From: Apophysomyces variabilis
Taxonomy: Eukaryota > Mucoromycota > Mucoromycetes > Mucorales > Mucoraceae
Direction: 5' to 3'
DNA: 64,000 nucleotides
NCBI GenBank assembly: GCA_002749535.1
Contig: MZZL01000138.1
Span: forward strand, 372,001-436,000
Shown here: positions 1-12,387 of the stretch, piece by piece
Layout of the letters: each line of letters opens with the position of its first letter
Position numbering within the stretch: position 1 is the stretch's first letter
The notes under the pieces: generated by a model
The model's database searches: none
What the model was told of the DNA's origin: nothing
Seen by the model: the letters and a program-made list of their open reading frames with translations, nothing else
Translations under genes and position numbers: made by a program

Positions 1-1099
1 TATCATCTTTAACCCAAAGCTCCACTCCAGGGTGAAGGAAGCCAAATGCTTGCGGAGGAAGATGAGGAACAACTAATTTTCAAACGCTCTTTTAGTGACC
101 GGATACAACCATAGTAATTCGGAATTTACCATCATGCCCATTGATCGTGCGTTGCAGTTTGATGCCGGTTCCAGCAAAATAGTAGGCAAATTCAGGATTG
201 CCAACGCGAGGACCGCCTAATTAAACGGTGAGATTTACATGAGAAAACGAATATTGCTCATACCATATGTGTAGATGCTTAGGTTATTTTTGCTGAATCG
301 TGTATCACGTTGGTACAGATCTAGAGCAGCCAGGATAGCCAGGGCTCCACCAAGGGAATGGCCAGTAACGACAACCTTGTATTTTGGATATTTATCCAAC
401 TGTTTTCGCATTTCCATAACGACATGCTCTGCAACTTCTTTATATGCTTTGTAAAAGCCGGTGTGGACCTTGGCACCAGATACTGGGGTATATTGAGCGA
501 GAAGAAATTGGAAGTCCTGGAATTATTGCGTTAAAACTGATTTTGAAAGGCATATGGAGCAGGAAACAATTACTTACAGCAGCAAAATTACGAAGAGAGC
601 TTGTGCCTCTGAAGACGAGATTGATCTGCTTTTTTTTATCACTTCGGATAATATAGCCGGTAGTGTGATAGGTACGGGAAGAAAATGCAGTGACAATCTT
701 TGCATCAGGCACAGTACTAGCACAATTCTTACAATGCCACTTTCCACCTGGTGCAACCGAAGGGCAGTAAGCATTGCTTGACAAGTAAGTGTAATGGGTC
801 AGTTCTTTGACGTGGTTTGCTGTTGCAGTTGCAAAAAGGCTCCGTGCTTCTAAGGCATCTGGAAACGCAGTGGCGTTCAGTGCCATACCTCCTTTTTGTT
901 GGATATGAGGAGGGAGTTTCCCGTTCTTTTGCATCGCTCTTCGTTCAGCTTCCAGATCAGCCTTGGGAAACCGAGCAGGAAGTGCAGTACGTTCCGCAAT
1001 AATTGGAGGGAGAACATCTTTCACCGGAGCTGCCACACCTGGGGTAGCAAGGAGAGAGAAACCAAACGCAATGGCGGACAGAAGGATAGTGGCTTTCAT
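1..1099 (-). CDS. secreted triacylglycerol lipase (class 3, Rhizopus/Rhizomucor type), 3' end off window
   Basis: Extracellular lipase that hydrolyses triacylglycerols. The ATG at 1099 starts a signal peptide (hydrophobic run ILLSAIAFGFSLLATPGVAA) followed by a propeptide-like basic segment. Mature-domain landmarks seen are the oxyanion-hole region LVFRGTSSLRN, then the nucleophile elbow GHSLGGAL (Ser, near 345-365), then GPRVGNPEFAYY, and NGHD joined by splicing to VVPHLPPQAFGFLHPG, which carries the presumed catalytic Asp. The catalytic His and the C-terminus lie beyond base 1. Three GT-AG introns are needed, roughly 509-576, 228-274 and 77-143; with them the frame is continuous and no stop remains. 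The order and spacing follow the Rhizopus/Rhizomucor lipase family, in which the propeptide acts as a folding aid. A TATA-like element sits about 70 bp upstream. It is cut only by the window edge, not visibly damaged. Confidence 0.93.
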
Positions 1100-1164
1100 C
1101 TACGATTAACGGAACGTGGACTGCAACTTCACAGGTATTGCAATTCCTCGTTAGAAAATAATGC

Positions 1165-1172
1165 TTTTTATA
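1165..1172 (-). promoter_or_regulatory. TATA-like element of the lipase gene
   Basis: TATAAAAA read on the minus strand lies about 66-73 bp upstream of the lipase ATG, a usual place for a TATA box with a short leader. This is position and sequence only. Confidence 0.4.
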
Positions 1173-4018
1173 ATCTCACACTTCAAATCAGTAGGTCATT
1201 GGATAGCGGAAGAAGCGCTTAACGTCGACCGTAATAAACTAACAATGGTGTTCATGTGCATGGATAATTTCCATATTTCGTACTACTTGGCACTTTTGAA
1301 CGCGCTAACTTTTTGTTGCAAGCAACTTGACGCGACAAAATAGAAAAGCCATTCCTGTGATTCAAATTCATTGAACGATCATGTCGCACAACATGTATAA
1401 CATTGTACAACAACTCCAATTGCTGCCATTCCATCTTCAATTGGTCTAGCGCGAAATACCTGTTTCCAAAAGCTAAAAATCTACTGACCGCAAGGGAACA
1501 AGGGCAAAAAGGGGCTAAAAATCTCAATTGCCGTAGGATCTATGCAAGAAGTATGAACATACTTTAGACGTTATCTCTAAAGAAGAAATACACCAAAAAA
1601 TGGCGTTTTACGTAAACTTATCTATTACCCCATTCTGTTTGCGTCAAAATTTCGGAGTTAGAATTCCCGATCGTCGGTGTCCCTGATGTACTACCACACT
1701 CCGAGTCAGATATACTCGCAACTCTAATTTAACCTCGTCTGTTTGTGCGACAGCGGAGTGACGCTGTACGATCGTATTGATCAGCGATCACGAACTGTTT
1801 CATTTTTATTAACCACGAGGAGACAGGAATCCTGTTCCGACACTATATACCCGCCTCTTCCTTTCCAGGCCAGTTGTCCGGATGTTGTATATAATAGGAC
1901 AACTCAATATTGTCAATAATTAATGTAAAAGTGTAAACATAAAATGTCCCTAGTCAGTAGTTGAATCCTTAACTTCTATATCCTTAACACATAAAAGTAC
2001 TAGACATTATAGCTTACTTGTTTTAGACTGTATGGTTGTACTAAGCAGTCGGTCATGTCTATGCTCCGTTACTTGAGAATCCACCGTTTCCATCAAAGCT
2101 GCAGCTGTGACTGTGCGTCAACGCTAGGTCGTGGGAGAATTTTAGGATTCGCACAGATAATGATTACTAGTTCTTAAGAACGTGCCCTTCATACACTAGG
2201 TAGAAAAAGAAGTGTTATAGATAAGGAAACAATGATAGCTGGAAAATTTATATTTAGCAATCTACTCTCCTTCTATTATGGAAGATTTGGTCTTGTCAGT
2301 ACCAATGTAGTTAAAGCGGAGTGCATTCAAGGCTTAGAGAACAAATGGTGAATTCACCAGTCTCGAATGGGGCTCACCGCAAAACAGATACACACTGTGG
2401 ATGCCTATAAATGAAGCAACTGCTATGTTCAGGTGGCTAACGCGCACAAATCCACCGTTATAGTAGCACAAATATGATTCTGCAGAACGTGAGAAAGTCA
2501 AAAGCATACAGACTGTACGTATATTCGAAAAGGAAGCCATTAAAGAATGGTTCTTTTACACGGCTTTAACAGTGACACCTGCAACACCACCGCTAATCAT
2601 TAGGTAGTGGCTTACTAATAAGGATAATGGAAATAGTTCCCACAGGGAAAGCATAGTAGAATTGCTTATTCTGCTTTCTAAGGGTTTATGCAGTAATATG
2701 ATGATTCCAACGAGTATCTAATCAACAGCATTCTTTTGATATGATTATCAATTCTGTGGTCATGTATACCTCATAAGTCTATGTTACATTTCTGCATTAT
2801 ATCCTCAGTGAGGGAGTCTGAAGCGTTGTTACGACGTAGATGCAAGGCAATAGTCAACTGGGTACAGCTATTCATTGGCTCTCGTAATGGAAGACTATGA
2901 TACACTTTCTGAATGTTGTTCATTGGTTTGATATAAACTGCAACGATGTGTTCCTGGGAAATTTCCTGAAAGAAACAAAATGCATTAATAGTGACACAAC
3001 AGTGAAAGAAAAACTCTGATATACAGTCTCCCTATGTGTGTAACCCTCGACGTTATTTATGTAGCGGTATTACCGCGATATACGAAACGTGTAGAGCTAA
3101 AGACCCTGAAGCCGCGATATTCCCGATTCTGTCACATCTGCTACCATAAACAGCAAATGTATGCGGAATAGGCATCGTTTTAACTTTACTCTTTCGCTAG
3201 CAATAAAAAGCCTCAATATTGGTCAGCGTCCTGTACCTCAAATGGCATTGGTGAACTTCGTTTATGTTTCACTACAAATCTAACGTATGAACGGTAGGAG
3301 ATAGGTGGCTCAGCTCTTCTTAATGAATGATCTTTGTCTTAAGACAAGAACGTCAGGACAGTGTAGAATTTAGATTATTCTAAGAATTTTGTATCACGAT
3401 GCGCTACTCAAAAGAAATCACGACATAAGCATGTATACTCCGTAGTTGGTAGCCTTTTAAAATGATTGACGTTACCTTATGTTCAGTAAATAGACAACAT
3501 CAATCCGCCTTTGTCATAAAATGGAATTTGTCAAGGGTGAGTCGAATCCATGTAGAACCGATCCATAACAATTACTACAGCGTTTATGGAATCCATAAAA
3601 ATAAGGTATGGTTCCGCACTTTTGACGGCATTGCTGGGAAATATTTTTGATCTGGATGAATAAATACCATACTAAAGCATTGAACTGTCACTGCCGTTCG
3701 TATCATGCTGCATCAACAGTTTGTCTGCATGGATGAGCAAATATAGTGAGATTACAGGGCCGCCTTGCCCAATTACGATCGATATCTGCTGCGAATGGTA
3801 TATGCGGGAATTTCCGGAACGAACAAATAAAAAACAGTAGCCTTCCTCATACGATTGCATTCTTTTCTCAATCACTTTGACGTCTCGCTAGGAAAAAGGC
3901 AAAGGAAAGCCCAACAAAACGTGCAGGTGCCTTATTGCAGGCACTGCAATAGATCAAAATTGTTTTGTAGATATTATTTTCTTTTTTATTCAAACCATAA
4001 GCAACATATATTATGTTA
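1173..4018. other. gene-poor stretch between lipase and EMC10
   Basis: About 2.8 kb with only short open frames (longest about 68 codons) on either strand, none with recognisable domains or plausible exon joins. It is AT-rich with no clear repeats. It may hold an ncRNA or very decayed element, but I see nothing I can support. Confidence 0.5.
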
Positions 4019-4943
4019 TTATCGCCTCTGCTGTTGCTGTTGCTGTTGTGCCTGTTCTGAAGGTGGGTTTGCCGAAGAGATAAAGAGAAGAGCACCAGCC
4101 AAAAGAAGGTACCTAATAATCCAGTTGAGTGATCCCTTCCATACAGCGGTAAAAGCAAAATTGTTACCAATATTTCTGAAAGAAAGTTTTCTCAGGTTCT
4201 TCTTCCTTTTCCTCATATTCACTTTGCGCTTCAGTTCTGGTAGCAGGCCGCTTTGGTTGCTGAGGTCTACCCAATAGTATCGGTCTGAAATATACATGAG
4301 CTCAAGATGAGATATCCTCATTTTTATCCCTACTTTGGTCCCTCAAGTGCTTTTTTTACGGTGACACTGCTGGAGAAAGGCTTGGTTGCCAATGGTAGCT
4401 TTTCGACAATCATAAGTGCGCTGTGATAAGCGGAGTAGTAGCTTTACCTGAACTTCGTTAGTACATCCGATTCCGTCTGCGAAATAATCAACGTGATATA
4501 CGTTGTTAGCATTGTCCACATGCACTTTGAACTCGTCCTTCCATCCGCTCGCAATTAACTGACACTATGAACGCTTTAATGGATCGTATCCTACCGTGAT
4601 AAAATGCTCACATATTTCACTGATGATAGCATAATGTTGCCGCTGCGTTCGTCCTTCACTTTGACCTGATACAGTGCCTGTGGATCGCTCACTTCGAATT
4701 GAACTTCGTGGGTAGACACATATACTGGTTCTTGGTGCAGATTAATAATTTCACCTCGTTTTTGAAAATGCTCGCCCTGCTTATGATACACAGACAACTG
4801 AACCAAGGTAACTTTTTCAGTTCAAATTGCAAAAATTTTGTTTAGACCTCAACCTTTTCCTGTGCCTTTACTCCGAGATTCAAGACACATAAGTAAATAC
4901 ACAAGTAAAGTGGAATCGCTTTTAAAAGGGATGAATGAAGCAT
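4019..4943 (-). CDS. EMC10: ER membrane protein complex subunit 10 (EMC10)
   Basis: Subunit of the ER membrane complex, which inserts transmembrane helices into the ER membrane. The ATG at 4943 opens a signal peptide (MLHSSLLKAIPLYLCIYLCV) ending near AQEKVE. Joining six exons gives a lumenal domain with LSVYHKQGEHFQKRGEI, LIASGWKDEFKVHVDN, NVYHVDYFADGIGC, VTVKKALEGPKPILLGRP, an acidic linker (SEYEEKEEEPEK), the family-typical TFFQKYW, then one C-terminal helix (YLLLAGALLFISSA) and a short Gln-rich tail with seven Q. Five introns are inferred, all GT-AG; the fourth splits the codon for the Lys of EGPK. The ordered match to EMC10 (KRGEI, HVDN, EGPKP, FFQKYW before the helix) is good. The whole gene is within one kilobase and nothing is missing. 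Confidence 0.85.
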
Positions 4944-5555
4944 GCTTTGGATAGTAGGGGCTATTAGACACGAAAGACTCACGGTAAGTTGAATACCTCA
5001 CAAGTCTTCGAAGAAAAAGCGCGAACAGCTATATAAACCTGTATCATCATAAGAGTTTAATGGAATTGTGTAAGATAATTTGAGAACTTCTATCGAATGA
5101 TGCACATGGAAAGAGAGCTTACTGTTGCAATGAAGGATGTAGATAAGTATCAACTAAAGCAATAAGCACTCGATTTTGAGGTGACTCGCGAGCACGATCG
5201 GAGTTACAAGTGATTGATGGTAATGCATCTGTGAATAACGGTTTTCTGTTCATCGCATGGATCAAGTGCACATAATACAAGAATAATCCAAAAACATGCA
5301 AGGCAAAGTCGCTAGTATGCCCACAAATAATATATAAAAGCAATATTCGCCTTTCAACCCAAGCAAAAGCGCGTCACCAACCATCCTTAACCCAGAGTAC
5401 ACTTGTTTTTACTCATATGAACGGCAAATGCATGTTCAGTAAATTTAGACTTGTCCTATTTATTAACATACAAGATATCCGGAACGCAATTTTAGAAACA
5501 AGTAAATTGGTAGCAATGGAATACACTATGATCGCTCAGTTGCAGTACAGGCAAA
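4944..5555. other. intergenic, EMC10 upstream / BZZ1 downstream
   Basis: About 600 bp between the EMC10 start and the BZZ1 stop. One 74-codon frame on the minus strand (5119-5343) has no similarity I recognise. It presumably holds the EMC10 promoter and BZZ1 3' end. Confidence 0.5.
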
Positions 5556-8289
5556 TCATTGATCGCAGCTAACGTAGTTCGCAGGGAAAATGCCAGTCTT
5601 CCCATTGAGGACACCTACAAAATAAAAATCAGCAATTACCTGAAGTTAGGCTCATTGAATTGAGTATGACGAAAACTCTACCTTCCCACCAACCACTATC
5701 ATCCTTTTTGGTCACAATGACCTTGTCACCTTCTCGGATGTTCAATTCATCGCAATTGACAGCTTCAAAGTCATAGAGAACAGTAGCATATTCACAAGGT
5801 TGAGAATAGTTATTATCCTGAGATGCTGTTTCTGCTGGCAATACTACGTTCTGACTTTCGATAAAAGAGGGCTGAGCAACTGGAGCGTGTGTATCCATTT
5901 CAAGGTAATTAGCAGGCACCAGGCCAACTTGACCGTTATGGTTTTCAGCCTAATGATTGTTAATATCGTGTCTCACCCATTCAGATCCTGATGTATATAT
6001 ATCTAACCTTGACCCAGCCAGATCCATCTAATATAGGTACATTCATTATATCTTCGTTGCCTCATCCTTAAAACTGTATATTAACTTACCATCGGGTTCT
6101 ATTACAGTAAGTCTGCTGCCCTCCACCATTGTCAACTCCTCCTCATTCTGTGCTTGATAGTCATACAAGGCAACAGCGCTGGAGAGAACAGCTGGAGACT
6201 GTTCTACGGTTTCTTGAGCAGTATATGCTTGCGTATTTACCAAAGATGGAGCACTGCTAATAGCACCATTCTTTTCAGGAGCCTTGGATATACGTTTGCT
6301 CGAAGATGACAATGAAAAACTAGATGAAGGCTGACGATTGATCTTTCCTTTGGTGCGCGAGCAATTAAGTGCAACTTTCATCTCGCATTTTGCGTGACAG
6401 TTAAATCCACAGGCTGCATAACGTTTGTGTTAAAGAGAGAATTAGAAAGCAAAGTAAAGGAGCCGATGGTTTTTTACTTACTTTTACATGTTAGGCCTTT
6501 GTTTGAGAGACCCCAGATGGTATTGCCACAGTAATCACATGTTGTAGGCATTGTGAAAGATGACGACTTAAAGTCGTGAGTTTGAGCTCTTAAACCTTCG
6601 TCTATTTGATTCTGATATATTGAGTGCTTGTTTCTCTTTTACCTGTATCATGTTTCTTTCATTACCTCCTATGCTTTGAATTATCACATCCACTTCACTT
6701 TTGACACGAACTTTTTGTGTTGACAGTAAGGTGATATGACGTGTCACATTTAGAAGACGCTAGCGAATCGATTAATGCAACAGAAACTGATACATCGTCG
6801 TACCTCTTTTAACGTGTCATATTCGGGTGAGGATTTGTCGGCAGATTCAACAGCGGCTTCCAGCTGTGCAATCTCCGATGACCGTTGTGATAACTCATCG
6901 CCTAGGGCATCTAACAGCTTACGATCTTTAACCAGTTTGTTGTTCAAAAAAATCACTGCCGAATCATTGACAACTAAGGTACCATCCTAGATATAATATC
7001 ATTCCATATTTAGACTCCATGAAACCCGACCATGACACCTACTCGGTCAATAACTATATCACCAGCATTGGCTCCTCCATTCCATGGTAAAAATGTGAAC
7101 TGTACGTTTGTCAATGGCTCGCTTGGAGTACCGGTTTCTAAAGCCTGGCGAGTGAAGACGCTTGCATCCACCGCAGGGTCAATCCTTTTGACAGATTCTG
7201 CCGCCCTTTCATAATGCCGCTGTATGGACGCCAAAGTACGTACTTCAATGTCGATATACTTGAGCAATATATCTTGTTGTACCAATATACGAGTACTATC
7301 CAATTCTTGCAATTGCTATAGATGGATGAGCAAATTAAGAATAGGTATATAGGGTGCGATTTACATCTGCCAGAGTTGGAAGGTCTTCTTCTTCGTACTT
7401 TGTCCTTTCTGCATTGGAGATACCCAGGGATAAAATGTACACGTTCTGGGACCGATAAAAAGAGCACTGTTAGACCTACCCATGTTTGCAATTATAAATA
7501 TCCACCTTGCTATTGTTGCATTCAAGTATGGATTGCTCAAGCTGTCTTTGATACTGGCATAGATGCGATTTTTTTAAGTTCATGAATTGCATAAATCATG
7601 CATCAATCACCTTTTCTTGGTCTCCAGTCCCTTTTGATAGCTTTGCCTTGATATTTTCCGTGGCTGCACAACGATCGTCATAAGTTTGTTTCGCTTTATC
7701 CTTTTCGAGATAGGTCTTGTCTCGTTCAGACTTCAGTTTTTGATAAAAGGCAACGTGCTATAAGGTAGTATAAAGCTAAGCATGGGTGGGTGCTAACAAA
7801 CTTTATGTTCCACCTTTTTCCTAGCTTCTTCTTTTCTGTGAGCAGCAGATTTTAGAGCTTCAGCCACAGAATTGCTAAGTTCGTCAGCCAGTTGATAGCG
7901 AGTTCGTGCTATCGATTCTGTGTGTGTCACTAGGCTGGACCATGCCGCCGAAGAGGTGCTAAAAACAAAGTCCGTCATATTTCAGGGCAGCCAATTATGG
8001 CTGCTTACCTTCCAGTTTCGCTCCACTCTCCATCATTTCCAGTTGTTTCGTTGGATGAAGCTTTTGCATTATGTTTGTACTTTTTAGCTAGATTTTCCAT
8101 TTTCTGTGCATATTCTCGCTCAATGCTGGCTCTTTCTTTCACAAAGTTCCGATACTGATTTAAAGAATGTATGCCATTTTCCACATATTCCAGGATGGTC
8201 GGCACCCGATCCTACGGATCTCTGAGATTATTGATTGCTCAGTTAGCTTTCCTAAAGCTACTTGCTCTTAAATCCGTGCCAAATGTCAT
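5556..8289 (-). CDS. BZZ1: BZZ1-type F-BAR / C1 / double SH3 actin-endocytosis protein
   Basis: Membrane-curving adaptor that recruits WASP-type activators to endocytic actin patches. Domain order after splicing: F-BAR/FCH (MTFGTDLR | DRVPTILEYVENGI, YRNFVKERASIEREYAQK, long helices with AAWSSLVTHTESIARTR and KLKSERDKTYLEKDKAKQTY), a coiled-coil stretch near 6750-6956, a C1 zinc domain (CDYCGNTIWGLSNKGLTC ... CGFNCHAKCEMKV, about 6370-6550), SH3-1 (AVALYDYQAQNEEELTM) and SH3-2 (ATVLYDFEAVNCDELNI ... SGWWEGR ... GIFPANYV) at the C-terminus. This is the order known for fungal Bzz1. Many small introns are needed; the first is best read as a GC-AG intron (8210-8263), which alone restores the frame between MTFGTDLR and DRVPT. 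Exon joins inside the helical part are less certain than the domain calls. Confidence 0.88.
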
Positions 8290-9327
8290 TGTTCTCTAAA
8301 GAATGGTAAAAGTGCCGAGCGACGAAAATACCCTGCTGACGTCTGACCGCTCACACGTACCCCGACAGCGCGTCCTTAATTCTTTGAGAGGATTCCCATA
8401 TACCCGTTCGGTCAAAAAAATTATATCGCTCTTAGAAGCATAGCTTTTTCCAAACAGCTGAATAAATCTATAAGCCTTTCTAACTTGACCTCATATATAG
8501 CTCTCTTGAACGTGAATATGCTCTAAACTGCACTTTAGTAACGAAGGTATATAGTACCTAAAAATACATCAAATGTATGTTAGAGATACATTGTTTCCTT
8601 TGCAAAGATCTGGCACTGTAGTAAGATCCAGTAAAGTAAATAATGTATGGTCGATATGGAAAAAGTATACTATCGTTTGCTCCAGTGACAATCCTCTGAA
8701 TAATACTAGCCAAACGGCAAAAGAAATTGTAGATCGTTGACGTCTTGGGACGGCTCCCGTGGGGTCATTAACATACATAATTACAGTGGGCAAGAAAATT
8801 GGAGCTGTATGTAGATACACACTTTTGCGTGGTAGGGGTGGTTAAAACGAGAATAGGTGGAAAGGCAGCCCGTCAGAGCATAAAGACAAGACCATGACTA
8901 CTTCAATCAAAAAATGGCTTTCTACTTCGTCGATGCTCATAACAACATATAATATCCTACTATCATTTTGTGTACTTTTTCCACCTGTGGCGCATCGAAC
9001 ATAAGTAAGAAGCGTCAAGGCAATTTAACAGATTATGAGCAAGTGACCCAATAATAGGGTCGGCGCCTATATGATAAAATTGGTCTACCTTGGAGATGGA
9101 CGGTACCTCAGGTGGGGGCAATGAACCTAATAAACGGTATGCGACATGAAGTTTAACACAAAATGTCCTGTCCGGACAAAGAATGGTAATTAGATTCTGG
9201 ATGCTGAGGTATTTCCATTACTGCCGGTGGTGACACTAATTAAGGTTTAACATGAATGCACCGGCTTCAGACAGCTTCCTCCCATTTTATTTTATTTTTT
9301 TTTTTTTTCCCTTTGTAAATAGCGTTT
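8290..9327. other. divergent intergenic region BZZ1 / unknown gene
   Basis: About 1 kb between two diverging starts. A T-rich tract (about 9286-9310, broken by single A and C bases) lies just ahead of the plus-strand gene and is promoter-like. No supported gene. Confidence 0.5.
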
Positions 9328-10818
9328 ATGGACGGCAATGCGGTAGAACTACAAAAGAAGACATCGCTAGTTAAGGCACATGTCAGCACTAACAGCAACA
9401 TGGAATCACCAATAAAGTTCAAAAATCACCACGATCGCTCTCTGCTTTTGCAGGACGAACCCGGTCGTTTGCAATTGCTCAAAAGTAAGCATACAGTTTC
9501 ATTAGTATTTATGGATTCCATATCAATCAATTAACTGCAACAGATGCTCAGTCTTGCAATGAGCGTGTTTCTGCATGGTCCATGAACAAATCTGTTGATG
9601 TTACTATCACGCTCAATACACCTCGAACGCGCCGGTTTATTGCGCGACTGTCGAGTGCTTCTGAGAATTTACCTACATCATCATACCCCATATCACCAAT
9701 GGCCATAGCAGAATACAACAAATCCCCCGTAAATTTATCAACTCACGAAGGCGACGGACAGCTAGCTATATCCCAGGAGCATTTATGTAGCGATCAACGT
9801 TACTTAGCTACGGAATGTGGATTGCCTTTGTCGTCTATATACAATTCTTCCCGACGATACCCGCTGCGCAATACGGCGAAACGTAGAGAATACCACAACA
9901 CACGGCATGACAACTCACTCTCCGATAGCACAGGAAACGAAGCAGCTATCAAAGCCAAACGGCGGAAACTCTCGCACTATAATACCACCATTATCCCCAC
10001 GGCAACGGGCTGGGACACTGTGGCAACCAATACGATCGATGAGGATGCCAGCGATTCATTCCAGCCTACTAAATCCAGTTCACCCATTCATAAAATAAGT
10101 TTGGAAGACATGATGCCAGTGACGATAGGAAAACCGGGACGGGTACCTACCAGGCAAAGACGCCCACGACCGTCTTCTATCACTGACAAGTTAAGCCGAC
10201 TTGTTCATGAAACGGATTCGAATTTAGACCTTAGCTACCATTCTGTCCTGCCGCATTACGAAGAGAGTCAATCAGGATCAACGGATACCACCGACAGTCT
10301 ATACAGATGTACCGATGAGCCTTCGAGCGATGAGATGGCAGTCAACAACAGTTCACAAACGGAGCATTCTTATGTCGAATCAGGACAGGATCCTTGCTTC
10401 ATGCAAAAGGAAACTGATAATCTCCATTCAATCGAAAGGTAAGCGATTCACACATATACAACACATAAATGTATCTTAATGGCATGAATTTAGCGGAGGC
10501 GAGGAAACGGTGAAATCTGTGGACATTAGATTTCATCAACAGGAACAATCACAGTTGCCATACGAAATCGCACCTGTACACTTGGATAATCATACGCAAT
10601 CCTTGCTACCGGCAGGAATGACGAACGATGGAACGTTTGACAGGATACCAGACCCACACAAGGGCATGGAAATGGATGTGGAAGAGCAAACGTTTCCTGA
10701 TAGTGAATGTGCATCTGAATCGCTTCCCTCTGCACAATCTTCAGAAACCACTGCAGTAGCGAAATCTTACACAGCTAGAATCATCGAAAAGCTATCTCGA
10801 CTGATACTGGGATCATAG
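9328..10818 (+). CDS. hypothetical basic/serine-rich protein with a repeated KLSRL motif
   Basis: Not recognised. Exons 9328-9484, 9544-10438 and 10494-10818 join in phase to 458 residues. The protein is low in hydrophobic residues and probably mostly disordered, with Ser/Thr-Pro sites (NTPRTRRF, SPIHKIS), basic patches that could be nuclear targeting signals (KAKRRKLS, RQRRPRPSS) and RRYPLRNTAKRRE. A short motif occurs twice: SITDKLSRLVHE in the middle and RIIEKLSRLILG as the last residues but one. Composition suggests a nuclear or chromatin-associated factor, but this is inference only. The start was chosen as the first ATG after the T-rich tract; an inner ATG (NMESP) is possible. Confidence 0.7.
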
Positions 10819-11012
10819 ACGAAAATTCTGTAAAGACGAACAAATTGTGTGACGCAGCCTGCACTAGGTCAAAGGCAATGTATTGTCATCCGGCTTGTGA
10901 AATGCAATATGAAGGGAAAAAATATATATGCAAAATTTACAATTTAAAAACAAACAAGAAGGAAACCGATCCGACTGAGGCGGAGAAAGAAAGAGGGAGG
11001 GAAACACTGTTA

Positions 11013-12387
11013 TTAGCCATTGTATCCCACCAGATAGCCCATAATGTTAGAAAGGCTCACAATGCCGATTAATTTGTTGTCCTGATCCACCACGATTAAC
11101 CGATATACACGCTGCTTCCTAATCGTACGGAAGATAGAATGAAGTGTGTCATTCAGCGTACAAGTGTGGACACCTGGATAATTCTGTAGTATTCGCGTCC
11201 CATCACACATTAGTCAAACGTACTGGCCTTTTAGTTGTCTCTATACCTTTGGTCGGGCTTCCAGCGCTTCTCCAACCGGTACGTCCAGCTCATTGTATTT
11301 CCCGGTTCTTGCTATACTCTATTTCAATATCGTGCGAATCAGTCATGGTATTTGGTAAAGATTAAAGCAAGCTAGGTTTCCAGTACCATGACATCCACCG
11401 TTTCATAAACATTCAGTACTACACCTTTAAAAAAAAGAAGACATCAAGAGAAAGATGATGAGCTTCTGCCTCAATTCTCTCTTTGTCTTGTTCTTTATCT
11501 TACCGTTTTCATCTATAATCGGAACGGCGCTTATTCCATGATCCACAAACTTATTGATCACTTGGATAACTGGGGTCGACATGGATGCGGTTGCAATGTT
11601 CTCATAGGTACCAATCTTAAGTTCAGACAGCGGTTGCCGTAATGCCCTTGAGCTTTTAAACTAGTAAAAACATTAAGCCGGTAAGAAAACAAACAAGCGT
11701 TTTCGACAATTTAAATCTTGAATAGGGCTTACATTGACGGCGATAAATTTTAAGATACGGTACTGAGTCAGGACACTGACAATCATTTCAGTGTTTGTGT
11801 GGGGATCTCGGTCTAGAAGTGGAACACGGTGGACTCTGCTTTCAGCTAAAAGTCGGCAGGCATCGTACAAGGTCGACATGGGATCCATAGAGACAAGTTG
11901 AGGCGCTAGTGAGCGAACGCGTTTCTCGATATCGCGCAAATGTGATATTTCAAATCTTTCAATTTCGCCAAGCGCTTCTTCCACAGAGGCATGGGTATAG
12001 TAGTATTGGATAAGGTTAATAAAGTCGGAAACGGCTAACATGCCTGCAAACGTCTGTGTTTCGCTATCCCACAAAGGTGCCGAGACGATGCCTAAAGAAA
12101 AATGGTCTCCGTATGAGTTATTCTCAGTCGCGAGCATTGTCTAACAAAGGATAACCACCATTTTGGACTAATGCAGCAAGCGCTTTCTTCACCAGCATGC
12201 GAGTGTCGAAAACGATAAGACGGTAGCTCACAGGCAGCACATCGTAGGCTGTATGTTCTTTCAAGAATGATCGCATAAGCGCCTGGATGTCGCCAGTATC
12301 TTCTAACGGTGAAGCAGAGGAGCCTGTGGAATCACCGTCCATACTATCTTGTAACGGCTCGCTCGACGCTGTCAGGGGGAATGCCAT
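11013..12387 (-). CDS. SNF4: SNF4, gamma (nucleotide-sensing) subunit of SNF1/AMPK
   Basis: Regulatory gamma subunit of the SNF1/AMPK kinase; its CBS domains bind AMP/ADP/ATP and report energy state. The ATG at 12387 opens a Ser/Asp-rich leader (about 30 residues), then SFLKEHTAYDVLPVSYRLIVFD, VKKALAALVQN | GIVSAPLWDSETQTFAGMLA, DFINLIQYYY, and further CBS units: DPMSTLYDACRLLAESRVHR, GTYENIATASMSTPVIQV with HGISAVPIIDENG, and a last one with LHSIFRTIRKQRVYRLIVVD and GIVSLSNIMGYLV. The stop is at 11013. Three or four GT-AG introns are inferred; the first, donor just after the G of AAT-G, restores the invariant NGIVSAPLWD. It is close to yeast Snf4 in architecture and shows no damage. Confidence 0.93.

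Noticed and set aside
1..1099. Lipase as a pseudogene because of broken open frames
   Set aside because: All breaks are explained by short GT-AG introns in correct phase; only the window edge truncates it.
4021..4055. CAG-type trinucleotide repeat at the EMC10 3' end as an expansion locus
   Set aside because: Only seven Gln codons, interrupted; an ordinary low-complexity tail.
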